A stretch of 64,000 nucleotides of DNA from Andalucia godoyi (GCA_009859145.1 VRVR01000012.1:186001-250000), one strand, 5' to 3'; shown: positions 1 through 11,051, numbered from the stretch's first letter. Program-made: numbers and translations. The notes: generated from the sequence alone by a model not told the origin.

Positions 1-1
1 T

Positions 2-2158
2 GGAGTTCTTGCGCTGATCTGTATCAGTGCGTTTGCAATCCGTCTGTTTGCGGTTCTCCGCTATGAATCGATCATCCACGAATTCGATCCGTACTTTAAC
101 TTTCGGTCCACAAAGTACCTCGTTGAAAACGGGTTCTACTCGTTCCGAAACTGGTTCGACGATTTTACGTGGTATCCTCTCGGACGCATGATTGGCTCCA
201 CGGTATTTCCTGGTCTTATGGCCACGTCGGCGCTTTTGTACTGGGCGCTCCATGCGATTAACATTACTGTGGATATTCGAAATGTTTGCGTGTTTCTGGC
301 TCCGTTGTTCGCGGCGTTCACGTGCCTTGTTGCATATTCACTTACAAAGACTGTGTCAAATGCTCGGGCTGGTCTGTTGGCGGCAGCGATCATGTCTGTG
401 GTTCCGGGATACATTTCCCGCTCCGTAGCTGGTTCATACGATAATGAATGCGTGGCAATCTTTGCACTCATCAATTCTTTCTATTGGTTTGTGCGTTCTG
501 TGCAAACCGGATCGTTGCTGCACTCGTCTTTTTCTGCTCTTGCGTACTTTTACATGGTCAACTGCTGGGGTGGGTACATTTTCATTGCAAACTTGGTTCC
601 ACTATACGTTATTGCAATGCTCTTCATGGGACGCTACTCACGACGGCTGTACATCGCATATTCAATCTTCTTTGTCTTGGGAACGATTCTTGCAATGCAG
701 GTGCGTTTCGTTGGATTTGCTGCAATCTTGTCTTCTGAGCATATGCTCCTCTTTGTGGCCTTTGCTGCTGTTCAGCTGTATGCATTCTCGATGTGGCTTC
801 GCTCGCTTCTGTCAGAAACGCAGTTCAAGATCCTGATCAAGACTCTCGCCGTGTCCGTGGCGTCAGTCGCTGGCTTTTTCTTGGTCCTCGGAACCGCATT
901 TGGAATCATCTCGCCGTTCTCTGGTCGTCTTTACTCGCTTCTGGATCCGACGTATGCAAAGGACCACATCCCCATCATCGCGTCCGTTTCTGAGCACCAG
1001 CCGACATCATGGGGTTCGTTCTTCTTCGATTTGTACTTTTTGACTGTGTTCATGCCCGTTGGCTTTTACTTCATCATTATCAAGAAAACAAACCGACCCA
1101 AAATCAACGCGACCGAAGACCAATCTGCGGATGGCGAAGAGGCGGTCCGCGACGGAGCTCTCTTTCTTGCAGTGTACTGCTTGTCTTCAGTTTACTTTGC
1201 AGGAGTGATGGTTCGTTTGATGCTGGTGCTCGCGCCTGCTGCAGTCATGGTGTCGTCCATCGGGATCTCGGGTTTGCTGGATTCGTACATGCTTCCGATC
1301 AAACAAGCACTTGTTGCGTCGGGGTCTGCGTCTGCCACTCCGTCAAGCTCCTCCAAGAAATCATCCACCTCGTCGTCGTCGTCCTCCTCCAAGGAGCTTC
1401 GCAAGGGCGGACTTCCATGGACAATTGCAACGGTTTTGGTGTTGACTCTTACGTTCTTTCTCTTCAACTTCCAGTGGCACGGTCTGTGGGTTACCTCCGA
1501 GGCTTATTCTTCTCCCTCCATTGTTCTGTCGGCGCGCGGCCACAATGGCCAACGCATCATTTTTGATGATTTCCGAGAGGCATACTATTGGCTTCGCATG
1601 AACACTGCAGAGGATGCAAAGGTGATGTCCTGGTGGGACTACGGATACCAGATCACGGCAATGGCAAACCGCACCGTTCTTGTTGACAACAACACGTGGA
1701 ACAACACACACATCGCCACTGTTGGTCGTGCCATGAATGCAGACGAAGACACTTCGATTCAGATTATGCGCGCATTGGATGTTGACTATGTCTTGGTCGT
1801 CTTTGGTGGGCTATCTGGGTATGCGTCGGATGACATTAACAAGTTCTTGTGGATGGTTCGCATTTCGGGATCTGTGGACAAGAACGTGGTCGAAACGGAC
1901 TGGTACTCCAAGCATGGCTTCTACACGTCCGGACCCACGGCGTCCGACACGATGACCAACTCCGTCATGTACAAGTGTTCGTACTACCGATTTGGGGAAG
2001 TCACGACCGATTATAACCAGCCCACCGGATATGACCGTGCGCGTGGATACGAGATTGCAGTCAAGGATGTCAAACTCAAGTATCTTGAAGAGGCCTTCAC
2101 AAGCGAGCACTGGATGGTCCGCATCTATCGCGTGAAGAAGCCGCAAGCCACCCAGTAG
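2..2158 (+). CDS. STT3: Oligosaccharyltransferase catalytic subunit STT3 (5' end outside window)
   Basis: Catalytic subunit of the ER oligosaccharyltransferase, which moves the lipid-linked glycan onto Asn in N-X-S/T sequons. The frame is open from base 2, so the N-terminus is missing. The first visible residues contain the acidic DXD-type motif HEFDPYFNFR (about base 80), many hydrophobic TM helices follow, and the signature WWDYGYQI lies near base 1631, followed by NRTVLVDNNTWNNTHI, which is typical of STT3. A DK-type motif (DINKFLWM) lies near base 1837. A Ser-rich low-complexity insert (about bases 1318-1395) interrupts the TM region and looks lineage-specific. The ATG at 188 is internal, since homologous sequence precedes it. 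The stop is TAG at 2156-2158. Family assignment is close to certain. Confidence 0.96.
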   Translation, partial: GVLALICISAFAIRLFAVLRYESIIHEFDPYFNFRSTKYLVENGFYSFRNWFDDFTWYPLGRMIGSTVFPGLMATSALLYWALHAINITVDIRNVCVFLAPLFAAFTCLVAYSLTKTVSNARAGLLAAAIMSVVPGYISRSVAGSYDNECVAIFALINSFYWFVRSVQTGSLLHSSFSALAYFYMVNCWGGYIFIANLVPLYVIAMLFMGRYSRRLYIAYSIFFVLGTILAMQVRFVGFAAILSSEHMLLFVAFAAVQLYAFSMWLRSLLSETQFKILIKTLAVSVASVAGFFLVLGTAFGIISPFSGRLYSLLDPTYAKDHIPIIASVSEHQPTSWGSFFFDLYFLTVFMPVGFYFIIIKKTNRPKINATEDQSADGEEAVRDGALFLAVYCLSSVYFAGVMVRLMLVLAPAAVMVSSIGISGLLDSYMLPIKQALVASGSASATPSSSSKKSSTSSSSSSSKELRKGGLPWTIATVLVLTLTFFLFNFQWHGLWVTSEAYSSPSIVLSARGHNGQRIIFDDFREAYYWLRMNTAEDAKVMSWWDYGYQITAMANRTVLVDNNTWNNTHIATVGRAMNADEDTSIQIMRALDVDYVLVVFGGLSGYASDDINKFLWMVRISGSVDKNVVETDWYSKHGFYTSGPTASDTMTNSVMYKCSYYRFGEVTTDYNQPTGYDRARGYEIAVKDVKLKYLEEAFTSEHWMVRIYRVKKPQATQ

Positions 2159-2849
2159 ACTGGCGTGCCGTTCATCCATTTCATTTCCGTTTCTGTCGTC
2201 TTTGAATGCGCATGCCTGCTTTCCCGTGTCTTTGCGTATGTGTGCATGTGCGTGTGTGTCCTACGTTTCATAAAAGAGATGAATCTTTTTTTCCCCTGCA
2301 GCTTCTGTCATTTTTATGCTCTCTTCGCAAACGTCGTGAAATGCCAGTCGTACGTTTCGCAGAACTTGACTTTTTTAATCTCATCCTCTTCGCTGCCATT
2401 CCACCTCTTCAAAAAATACGCTTGCGATCGGCTCGCGTATGGCCCAAGAGAGGAAAAGATGCAAGAAGCAAAGGGTAAAAAAATATAGTTTGTCTCTCGG
2501 ACCAGTAAGGGTCATCCATATGCTGGGACCTTGCTGATTTTCTCTGTATCGTATAATCCATAGCGGATGCCCGGTTGCCCGGGTCCAATAGCCAAATGGA
2601 ATCGGAAACCTTTATAAAGTAGATCCTCCATCACCATTTCTTCACTTGTGGGTGTCGTCCTATTTTCCCAGAAAAAATTCCCGCCGAATGGTACGCCGGA
2701 CTTTCCCATTTTCCCCCGAAACCCCAAATTATCTTTATTGGCTTCTGGTTTGTTTCTGGTTCTCCTTTCCAAGGAAGATTTAAAAATAATAATAATAGTA
2801 ATAATAAGAAGAAGAAGAAGAAGAAGAAGAAAGGGAGAGAAAGACGTGC
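2159..2849. other. Intergenic spacer STT3-LIG1
   Basis: No supported gene. The 3' part is AT-rich and ends in an (AAG)n run at about 2809-2832, directly before the ligase start, so it lies in the ligase 5' leader or core promoter. Short open frames on both strands here show no recognisable domain. Confidence 0.5.
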
Positions 2850-5339
2850 ATGTTCTCCATAAGTCGTCTATTTTCTCGTTCTTTGCAGCAAAACATGTCT
2901 TTTAAAAAGCAGTCTCTCTTGAACTTTTTGCCGCGATCTGCAAGCAATGTCGCCGCTGCTGATGCACAGCCAAAGCCAAAGCCACAATTGTCTTTAGACA
3001 AGCCTGATGGCTCTTCGTTGGTTTCAGGTTCTGCGCCGCCGGTCCTTCCTCCGTCGTCTAGAGGCGTGATGCAACACTCGGTAAATGACATTCTTGGAAA
3101 AGTGGGAGCGACTGGAAGCAGAAAACGAGAAATGCCGGACACACTGGAGAATACTGACGATCGTCCTCCTCGTAGTAGCAGTAGTAATAGTAGCGTTCGT
3201 GGTAATAATAATAGTAATAATAATGATGATATTGATGATGAGTATGGTAGCGTTGGTGGTGCTCGCATTAATGACGAGGAGGAGGAGAAGTGTAATAGCA
3301 GTCATGAAGATGATAGGAGTCCGATTGCAGTGCAGTGCACAAGCGAAAAGGAAGCCTTGGAAAAACCAAAGGCATCAAAAATATCTACTGTTCTTTTGGA
3401 TTCGTCGTCGTCGAAACCGCAACTATCAAGTCTTGGTAGTGCTGAGCAATCGGACGAACCCCACGCAACAGTGCCGCCTTCTGGCTCAGCACCATCGACG
3501 GGGTTACCTCGAAATGAATGGGTTGCTGGGCAGCCGGTTCCCTTTGCCCATCTTTCGTTGGCGTTCAAGGCAATTTCGGATGAATCGGGAAGACTGAAGA
3601 GTACTGATTATCTTGCTGCTTGTTTCCGAGAGATTCGTCTGAAAACACCAGACGACCTTCTTCCGGCCGTATACTTGTCGACTGGAACGATTGCACCGCC
3701 GTATGCCGGAGTCGAACTTGGGATTGGAAATGCGGCAATGCAAAAGGCAATTGGAGAAGCGTACGGGAAATCCGTGCCACAGCTGAAGACGCTGTTCGAA
3801 CAGATCGGGGACTGGGGCGATGTTGCGCAAGCGTCCAAGAAAGGACTCAAGATGCTGGTCAAGCCCCAGAAACTAACCGTTCGAGGTGTCTTTGATGCAT
3901 TCAAAAAGATTGCTGCAATGTCGGGAAAGAATTCTCAGGACCTGAAGCGCTCCAAGATGATCCAGTTGATGATTTCGTGTGATGCAGAATTTTTCGAACC
4001 GCTGTTTCTGACCCGTGCATTAGAAGGAAACATGCGAATGGGCTGTGCGGAACAGACAGTACTCGATGCTCTGAGCGACGCTTTCGGTGCTGATAAGGAA
4101 GACGTGAAGAATTCGTTCAACGAATGTCCGTCATTTGACGTCCTAGTTCGGGCACTTTTGGACGCGGCTGCACAAAACGGGGACGCAAAGTGTCGCTTTG
4201 TTGTGTCGGATCGCGTGACAATCACACCAGGTGTCCCTGTGAAGCCGATGCTTGCGAAGCCGTCGAACATGGAAGAAGTTGCGGAGAAGTGTGCTGCGGA
4301 ACCGATGAAGTTTGTGACTTGCGAATACAAGTACGACGGAGAGCGTGCTCAGCTGCATCTTTCCAAAGACGGCAACGTCCACATCTTCTCGAGAAATTCG
4401 GAAAATCATACCCTGAAGTTTCCCGAAATCAGCTCTGGAATCAAGAAGCACTTCTCAAAGGAGTCGTTCATCATTGACGCAGAAGTAGTGGCCATGGAAG
4501 GGAACAAAATCCTTCCATTCCAAACACTGTCCACTCGCGCTCGCAAGAATGTTGATGCGTCCGCAGAACAAAAGGTCCTCATCACTGTTTTCGCCTTTGA
4601 TTTACTGTTCTACAATGGCGAATCGCTGATTGCAAAACCGCTGAAAGAACGGCGGGATCTGCTAAAGAAGTTTTTTACACCCGTTCCAGGACTGTTCGAT
4701 TTCGCCACGTTTGACGACATGGACGCCACCGACGCTGAAGAAATGACCAATTTCTTCCATCAGTCATTAGTCGCCAACTGCGAAGGCATCATGGTGAAAG
4801 TGCTGGCGGATCCCTATGAACCTGGACGTCGTTCCGCTGGCTGGTTCAAAGTGAAGAAAGACTACCAAGAAGGCTTGATGGATTCTCTTGATCTTGTTCC
4901 CATCGGTGCGTATCTCGGAAAAGGAAAGCGAACTGGAGTCTACGGAGCATTCCTCTTAGCATGCTACGACTCGGATCGTGATGAATACCAGTCGATTTGC
5001 AAGATTGGAACTGGGTTTTCTGAAGAGGATTTGCAAAAGTTCACAGATTTGTTGAAAGAACATGTCATTCCCGCGCGCCCTCCTCAATATTCGGTTCCGG
5101 ACAAGAGCGATCTTATCCCGGATGTGTGGTTTGACACCAAGGTAGTATGGGAAGTCCGCGCCGCTGACCTCTCGCTGTCGCCCGTCCATCGCGCTGCCTA
5201 CGGAACCATCAAGGATGATCGCGGAGTCGCCCTTCGTTTTCCAAGATTTCTTCGCGTGCGGACAGACAAGGCTGCGCAAGATGCAACCTCTGCTGAACAA
5301 GTCGTCGACATGTATCATAACCAAGCCTCCATAAAGTAA
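2850..5339 (+). CDS. LIG1: ATP-dependent DNA ligase I
   Basis: Seals nicks in lagging-strand synthesis and excision repair. From the ATG at 2850 the protein has 829 residues. The adenylation motif KYDGERAQL puts the catalytic Lys near residue 494. Motif III-like FSRNSENHT, the motif EGIMVK and a C-terminal OB-fold region follow, and a DNA-binding domain precedes them (about residues 220-420). The N-terminus is disordered. A PIP-like motif (KQSLLNFL, about residues 20-27) should bind PCNA. There are two in-frame starts. The one at 2850 adds a 15-residue Arg/Ser/Phe-rich, acid-free leader that looks like a mitochondrial presequence. The second ATG at 2895 gives MSFKKQ just before the PIP motif. 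Dual targeting by alternative starts is known for yeast CDC9 and animal LIG1; here it is inferred. Confidence 0.96.
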   Translation: MFSISRLFSRSLQQNMSFKKQSLLNFLPRSASNVAAADAQPKPKPQLSLDKPDGSSLVSGSAPPVLPPSSRGVMQHSVNDILGKVGATGSRKREMPDTLENTDDRPPRSSSSNSSVRGNNNSNNNDDIDDEYGSVGGARINDEEEEKCNSSHEDDRSPIAVQCTSEKEALEKPKASKISTVLLDSSSSKPQLSSLGSAEQSDEPHATVPPSGSAPSTGLPRNEWVAGQPVPFAHLSLAFKAISDESGRLKSTDYLAACFREIRLKTPDDLLPAVYLSTGTIAPPYAGVELGIGNAAMQKAIGEAYGKSVPQLKTLFEQIGDWGDVAQASKKGLKMLVKPQKLTVRGVFDAFKKIAAMSGKNSQDLKRSKMIQLMISCDAEFFEPLFLTRALEGNMRMGCAEQTVLDALSDAFGADKEDVKNSFNECPSFDVLVRALLDAAAQNGDAKCRFVVSDRVTITPGVPVKPMLAKPSNMEEVAEKCAAEPMKFVTCEYKYDGERAQLHLSKDGNVHIFSRNSENHTLKFPEISSGIKKHFSKESFIIDAEVVAMEGNKILPFQTLSTRARKNVDASAEQKVLITVFAFDLLFYNGESLIAKPLKERRDLLKKFFTPVPGLFDFATFDDMDATDAEEMTNFFHQSLVANCEGIMVKVLADPYEPGRRSAGWFKVKKDYQEGLMDSLDLVPIGAYLGKGKRTGVYGAFLLACYDSDRDEYQSICKIGTGFSEEDLQKFTDLLKEHVIPARPPQYSVPDKSDLIPDVWFDTKVVWEVRAADLSLSPVHRAAYGTIKDDRGVALRFPRFLRVRTDKAAQDATSAEQVVDMYHNQASIK

Positions 5340-5800
5340 CCCTTAAAAGCTATCGGTAATTCCAAAAATTCTTCCTACTCCACACGTCTCCTGCATCCGC
5401 TTGCACGTCTAGAGTCAACTGCTGGCTGTAGTGCCCTCCAGAGCGCCACTGGACATTTTTTCCCGCCTCGTGGGAGTTCAGGCGGTTCACTGGAAAGCCC
5501 CTCTCAAAACGCCAATCCTTTTCATACTTGCGAGCTTCTCTGATAAACCTTCGTTTTTCATTTTCTTTTTAAGATTTCTTTTTTCTAATTTTTAAATATC
5601 ATATTATTATTATCATTTTATTATTATTATTTTTATTATTATTACTGCTTAGCTTGCTACTCGCTAACTTTTTCCCTGTCCCTTTCATACAGGATATCCG
5701 GAGATTTTTTCCCCTATATATATATTATTATCTTTCATTATTTGTTTTTTGTGGGCTTTTTTTACGAGGTGGGTAGAATTCAAACAAGCGAGAAACAAAA
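5340..5800. other. Intergenic spacer after LIG1
   Basis: No gene seen. The region from about 5560 to 5660 is an AT-rich run of ATT/TTA triplets, followed by a (TA)n tract near 5715. It probably holds the ligase 3' UTR and the promoter of the next gene. Confidence 0.45.
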
Positions 5801-7405
5801 ATGGACCTTTCTGAATTGTTCTCGACTCCGCCCCCTGTTTCTCGAAAGCATCTGAAGCGAGATCAGCCGGGATCTGAGGTGCCCGCGCTTGCCGGTACGG
5901 ATGCTGATGCTGATGCTGATGTCTCTTGTTCGCACAGCTCGCCGTTGTCGAGTTCGTCGAGGACATGTGCCAATACCGAGTGGAGCACTCCTTCTACAAG
6001 CATTATTCACGGTGTCCAGACTCCCTCGACTTGCTCGCCTATCTCCAATTCGGTCCCGTTGTCGTTAAACACGGCCTTCTTCTCGCCGCCAGTTTCCAGC
6101 GAAATGCCTCCTCCTCCACCAACAAAGGTCGCAAAGACAAGCTCCAAAGCGGATCTGAATGCGCTGTTCCTGTCTCCAACCATGTCGTCTACGCGTTCAC
6201 CGACTGCTCAGCCAGAGAACAACACAGGCGCTGCAAACGAACGGCAGCTTTTCGCCAACGAATCAAAGGAAAAGGAGGGAAAGGGAAAGAAGAGCGCGAA
6301 GGCGAAAGAATCCAAGCCAGCAGATACAGAGTCGAAAGTGGCTATTTCATGTCCGGGTGATCACATGCTCAGTGCAGAACTGGGGTACTTTGATGCATGC
6401 ATGTGGAATGTCGTTGCAAAGCATCCAAAGAGACCGCTTCAGCAGGATAAGCTTCTACTGATGGCCATGGCGACGTCGAAGGATTGTGCAGATCGTGTGC
6501 GATACTGTGCTGTTGGTGAATTTGTGGAAGAGCCTGGAGAGACCAAGAAGTTCAGACTCCTTGCAGGGTCTTCTTTGCAGTCAGGAAACGGCTGGAAGAA
6601 AAGATCGCAAAAGTCAACAGCAGAAAACAAAAGAAAAACTCTTGGCGGACCAGAACTGTTTCGGATTTCCCCTGATCCAGAATACGGCAACTTTGTCTTG
6701 CTTCAGAACGATGTCACGGTCGACTCGGCGGAAGATGCAGCTAAGCTGGTTCTTGGGAAAGTGCTCAAGTGGGAGATGTTCGACACACATGCTCGACAGT
6801 CGCTGAAAAACATGATTCAGACGTTTTCCCAAGGAGCACGACCGTCCGCGGAAGTTTTTCGGCCATTCACAGACAAGTTTGAGCAGGCGCCACCGAGGCA
6901 AAGAGAGTCTTGGTACCAGTCTTATGACGAAGAGGTGCTCGAATCGGCGGCGGACCCGCTTGTCAAAGCTAAGGAACGCCTCGTTGCTCTGGCACGAGAG
7001 TACGCACCGGGTGAAAGGACTCTTTCCAGTTTGATTGCAGAAGCCAAGCGCACGCCACAAAGAATATCTTCCAGTAGCTCCTCGAAGGCCCACAGTCAGA
7101 GCCAGAGGCACCTGCAGATGGTGGACGTCACCGTCGCTGTTTTGGATTCCAGCGGTGACCTCGTCACCGAGAAGTTTGCACGTGTTCCGATCCCACAGCT
7201 TGCCAGTGTTTCCACTGCGTTTCCAAATATCCAGGTTGGAAAGTCGTTCATTGCGTACATGATCCAACGCAGAGATGACGACGAAGGACGGATCATTCAG
7301 GTTCCAAGCATGAGCAAACGCAGAGTGGCGGATGTCCAAGGAACGCTGCCGGAAATTGTGTCGAAATGCAAAATCTCCGGCATCGCGCTCGAGATCGTCG
7401 AGTGA
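5801..7405 (+). CDS. Hypothetical protein, 534 aa
   Basis: Not recognised. Residues 1-170 are disordered, rich in Ser, Pro and Thr, and carry two similar short motifs, LSELFSTPP near the start and LNALFLSPT near residue 120, which look like repeated linear binding motifs. A Lys/Glu stretch (about 155-175) follows. From about residue 185 the composition becomes that of a folded domain, beginning with a Cys-Pro-Gly-Asp segment and ending with an Ile/Val-rich segment at the C-terminus. The ATG at 5801 follows a short A-rich leader and no intron is needed. The gene ends 187 bp before the convergent SPICE1-like gene. I assign no function. Confidence 0.7.
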   Translation: MDLSELFSTPPPVSRKHLKRDQPGSEVPALAGTDADADADVSCSHSSPLSSSSRTCANTEWSTPSTSIIHGVQTPSTCSPISNSVPLSLNTAFFSPPVSSEMPPPPPTKVAKTSSKADLNALFLSPTMSSTRSPTAQPENNTGAANERQLFANESKEKEGKGKKSAKAKESKPADTESKVAISCPGDHMLSAELGYFDACMWNVVAKHPKRPLQQDKLLLMAMATSKDCADRVRYCAVGEFVEEPGETKKFRLLAGSSLQSGNGWKKRSQKSTAENKRKTLGGPELFRISPDPEYGNFVLLQNDVTVDSAEDAAKLVLGKVLKWEMFDTHARQSLKNMIQTFSQGARPSAEVFRPFTDKFEQAPPRQRESWYQSYDEEVLESAADPLVKAKERLVALAREYAPGERTLSSLIAEAKRTPQRISSSSSSKAHSQSQRHLQMVDVTVAVLDSSGDLVTEKFARVPIPQLASVSTAFPNIQVGKSFIAYMIQRRDDDEGRIIQVPSMSKRRVADVQGTLPEIVSKCKISGIALEIVE

Positions 7406-7459
7406 TAATCGTCTGTCAAAGCGCCGCTCGAGGAGGTGGGTGGGAACGCAACATACACC

Positions 7460-7461
<2 letters not shown>

Positions 7462-7515
<54 letters not shown>
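7462..7515. repeat. (GA)n microsatellite
   Basis: About 26 GA dinucleotides in the short spacer between two convergent genes. On the reverse strand the tract reads as an artificial Ser-Leu repeat inside a long antisense open frame that should not be annotated. Confidence 0.95.
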
Positions 7516-7517
<2 letters not shown>

Positions 7518-7592
7518 CAAGGTTTCATCGCAGTAAATTGTTTTAAACAACACGGAAAAAGACGGAAATAGGCACGTTCCGCTGTGCATATT

Positions 7593-9033
7593 CTAGACCC
7601 GTTCACGAAGAGCTTTTGGAATCTCTCGATGCGGTGGGCTGGCCTTCGTTGCGGGGTCAGGAGCATTGGAGGCCTTTGCAAAAGAAATGGCAGGACTGCC
7701 GGACACGCAGACGGGAGATCTGTTCTCGGTTCCATACTGTGAATTGGAGGAATTGCTGTGGGGAGCCCACATCTTTTGGGCTGGAGATAGCGAACCCGTG
7801 GTCTGCTGCGGCCTATTTGACTGCGGAGACGTACGCAGGACTGTCGATGCAATCGAAGAAAGAGGAGGATTCGAGGATACATTGTCTTGCGTCTTCTTTG
7901 CATCCACAGCCAGGAACGAGTGCATGAGATGCGCCAGACCTTCCACATTGCGTGACATCTTGTACTGCCGGTTTTCATGCTCGACACGCTCTAGTCGATC
8001 CATCACGTCCCGCATCTGAGACTTCAGCGTCTTGTTTTCGTCGTCGACAACATCGACGCGCTCCTGAAGTTCCGCCCTTTCCGACTCTGTGTTTTCCCAG
8101 TTCATAATCAGCTCCCGATGCGCTTCCTTCTGAGTCTTGAGTTCTGCCTGACACTGCGATACATATGTTGTCAGTCGATCGATGGTTGCCATCATTCGCT
8201 CTGTCATGGACGCATACCCCGAGGGGTGTTCTTCTTCCTCGTGACCGGCCGAATTCCCCTTTCTCGTCGGCATATCAAACGACTCTGAATTTGCAGAATG
8301 ACATTGCGAATCTTCCAATTGAGACACTGTCGATTGCAAATGGTCGATTTGGTCGCAGAGCATTGAAGGTGATCCATTCGATATGTTCACAGCACCGCTG
8401 TTCTGTTTGTTCGTTGGACTCTTCCAGTCGTCGATGAACTTTGTAAACTCTGATTTTCTCATCGCAAAAGGCGCGTCTTCGATAATGCGGTACGAAGAAA
8501 GCGGCAGCGAAGTCATTTGCGGCTCGACGCTATACGAGTGTTCACTCGGGCTTCTCGCAGATATCGGCTGTTGTCGAGCAGAAACCAAGGAGTCATGCGG
8601 GGACCCTCGAGCAGACTGCATACTCGAGCCCCCTTTCAAAGCAGAGCGCGGTAAGTTCAGTGGTTGAACTGCAGAAACATTCACAGGTTTCACCGCTCTG
8701 TGCAAAAGCTCCATCCGTGCAGTCTCAATGTTCTTGGACTTCAGCGCCACCCTTTTCCTCTCTGCCTCATCCTCTGTAATCCTGTATTGGTTCAAGTCAT
8801 GGATCGTGCTCTGTCAAAAACCCACAAAACACACACGCACACAGAGTCCGGAAAGAGTCCCATGCAAGAATGATAATTGGAAACGAGAAAGTAAGAAACA
8901 CATTGAAGTAACAACAAAAAATAAGAATCGAGTGATTAAAAGGCAACAAAGGAAAACGTACAACCCACTGCGGTTTCGGCTGTGGAGCTTGTGCGCGTGG
9001 TCTTGGCGCAGACTGAGGTCGTCGGCGATGCAT
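7593..9033 (-). CDS. SPICE1-like spindle/centriole-associated coiled-coil protein (two exons)
   Basis: Exons 9033-8962 and 8810-7593 with a 151-nt intron (donor GTACGT, acceptor TTTTTGACAG, phase 0) give 429 residues. The spliced N-terminus contains the pattern W-x(3)-I-H-D-L-x(9)-E-x(10)-K-S-K-N. It resembles the conserved N-terminal block of animal SPICE1 (a Trp, then TDLTVHRATPEDLVRR, then SKN). Continuity of this block across the splice junction supports the intron. The middle is disordered. A coiled coil of about 90 residues (bases about 7950-8230) follows, then a Pro/Ser tail. SPICE1 acts in centriole duplication and spindle formation in animals. Here that role is inferred from the short N-terminal match and the coiled coil only. 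Confidence 0.6.
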
Positions 9034-9094
9034 TCTCCGTGTGAAAATTTCAGAAAAGCACAAAAGTAAATCAATTCGAATTGGAGAAAACAAA

Positions 9095-9132
<38 letters not shown>

Positions 9133-9590
9133 AATAATCAGAATACACAAAAGCACTGAAAAGAGAAAAAGGAAAAAGAGACAGAAAAGGCTTTTTCGTC
9201 AATGCAGAGTCCGTTATTGATGCAGTATTTCCCGCCCAAAATCACTTTAACGAGTTTCAAGAACTACAGTCGACGGTTCGTACAAAAATCGTACACAAGC
9301 CAAGACAGAAAGGCGGGAGGGGGGGCCATGCCGCAGTATTATCGACCTCCCACGCGGCCACGCCATTCTGGGCGCCTTTGTTGCCAGTGACCTGACATCA
9401 AGCGAAGCCCGGATGGAGTAGATGCTAAGGATGGTCGACGACCCTGTATTTTCGCATAGTCAAAACCACACAGTAATTGTGTGCCGTGTGCGGGACGACA
9501 GTAGATACTGGTGAGTTGGACAGAAATTGCATTCTTTGTCTAATGAACTGATAAATAATATGGGGAACTACCAAACGAACAAGAACGGGA
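9034..9590. other. Intergenic spacer with (TA)n tract
   Basis: Upstream region of the SPICE1-like gene and 3' flank of the transporter gene. It contains a (TA)n run at about 9100-9126. No coding frame longer than about 60 codons has gene-like composition. Confidence 0.4.
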
Positions 9591-10270
9591 TTAGCAAAAT
9601 GAAGAAAACCCTAAGCTGCGTCCGGTTTTCGCACGATCCACGGTTTCCATGATTCCCATTATGCTCATGGCAATGCAGGAGATGATCGTCAGAGAAGCGA
9701 CGAGGAAGACAATGATGCTGACTCTACCCCACCGCTTGATGGCATGATCTAACGTAAACTGACCAGCAAATGCACTCAAAAAACCAACGACAATGAACCA
9801 AGAGGCATAGTCCGGAGTCAATGCGCCAAGAATTGCAAACTGCAGCGTGGTTGACGAAGCCGTCCAGAGGATTGTGTATGCAGACGTGGCACTTGCAACC
9901 GTTGGGTCTTCCCCAAGTTCCATCAGCAGTGGATTCAGGACAATTCCACCGCCAACTCCAATATAAGACGTCAGGATGCCTCCAAGGAACGCAAGGATAG
10001 GGCTTGCGGTAAACGTCTTTGGAGTCCAGTGCATATGCAGAGCCGTAGGACCGTACTTTCTCATCTGCGTCGCCATATTTTTGATTGCAAACAAGGTTGC
10101 AGAAACGGCCACCGGAATCGCGAGAACAGTGAGCAGCCAATACGAAGGTGAGCAAGATGGCACAACTGCCTTTCTCATAAATGCCATGATCATCAAAGGC
10201 ATCCACACTAACCCAAGAACTGCAAATGGGGTTCTAGGAAATCGCTTATACGGTGCAATGATTGGTTCAG

Positions 10271-10302
<32 letters not shown>

Positions 10303-11051
10303 GTAGAAGAAGAGGAGGAGGAGGAAGGCATCTGTTCAGACTGCACAGGCAGTGCTGGACTGGGCGCTTCGTTCAGTTCTTCTCCGGCATAGTCGAAGCT
10401 AGTTGCCTCGTTTTCAACAAGGCTTGACACCTCCATCTCGGTCCCTTCAAAGCCGTTTCCCATTGATTTTTCCATCTCCTGCGCCTTTCTTTTTTGTTGT
10501 GCGGATGAACCCGTTTTTGCACTCGTTTCCTTCTTCCACAACGTGAGTCCCTTTGCGACAGCCTTCTTAGATGTATACCCAAGCGCGAGAACAAGAACGA
10601 TTACAATAAACCAACTTGGACTGATGACATTCAGAATCACTCCCAAAATCGATCCAAGCAGGGTCGGCGGCTCGAGAAGCATAGCAGCGTCATAGTCAAT
10701 GATCGTGCGCTTGTCCTTGAACTTGCGAGGGAAGTTGAAAATGAAATTCGCAATCGCCCCGCCAAATGCAGTGGCTTTGGAAAGTGGGATGGCCGCATGG
10801 ACTGGAAAGGACATTACGAAAATGTACACGGGTGTGTAGATTCCTCCGCCGCCGATCCCTGCCGCAGCTGCAAACCCGCCTCCAAAAAAAACCAGCAGAG
10901 TACCCAGCACATCCGTCCAATCAAACGGCCCAAAAAGCGGCTTATGATCTGTGTTGTTGGACGATGACGATTCCGCACTGTTCGCCAACGATGCGAAACA
11001 CAAAATCAGCACAACACAAGAAGCGATTCTTGAGCACTCCAGACTCGCCAT
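9591..11051 (-). CDS. TauE/SafE family anion exporter-like membrane protein
   Basis: 486 residues from the ATG at 11051. The start is chosen because it opens a clear signal peptide (MASLECSRIASCVVLILCFA, then LANSAES). The longer upstream frame is Phe/Lys low complexity. The protein has the two-fold pseudosymmetric TauE/SafE fold: a Gly-rich repeat in the first half (AAAAGIGGGGIYTPV) and its partner in the second (TSYIGVGGGIVLNPL), about ten TM helices in all. A charged, Ser-rich, poly-acidic cytosolic loop lies between them (about bases 10255-10530). Bacterial relatives export sulfite or sulfoacetate, and eukaryotic members occur in plants and many protists. Substrate and membrane are unknown here. 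Family call is firm. Confidence 0.9.

Noticed and set aside
6614-7987. 457-codon antisense open frame across two genes
   Set aside because: It contains the (GA)n tract as a Ser-Leu run, overlaps two better-supported genes and has no domain.
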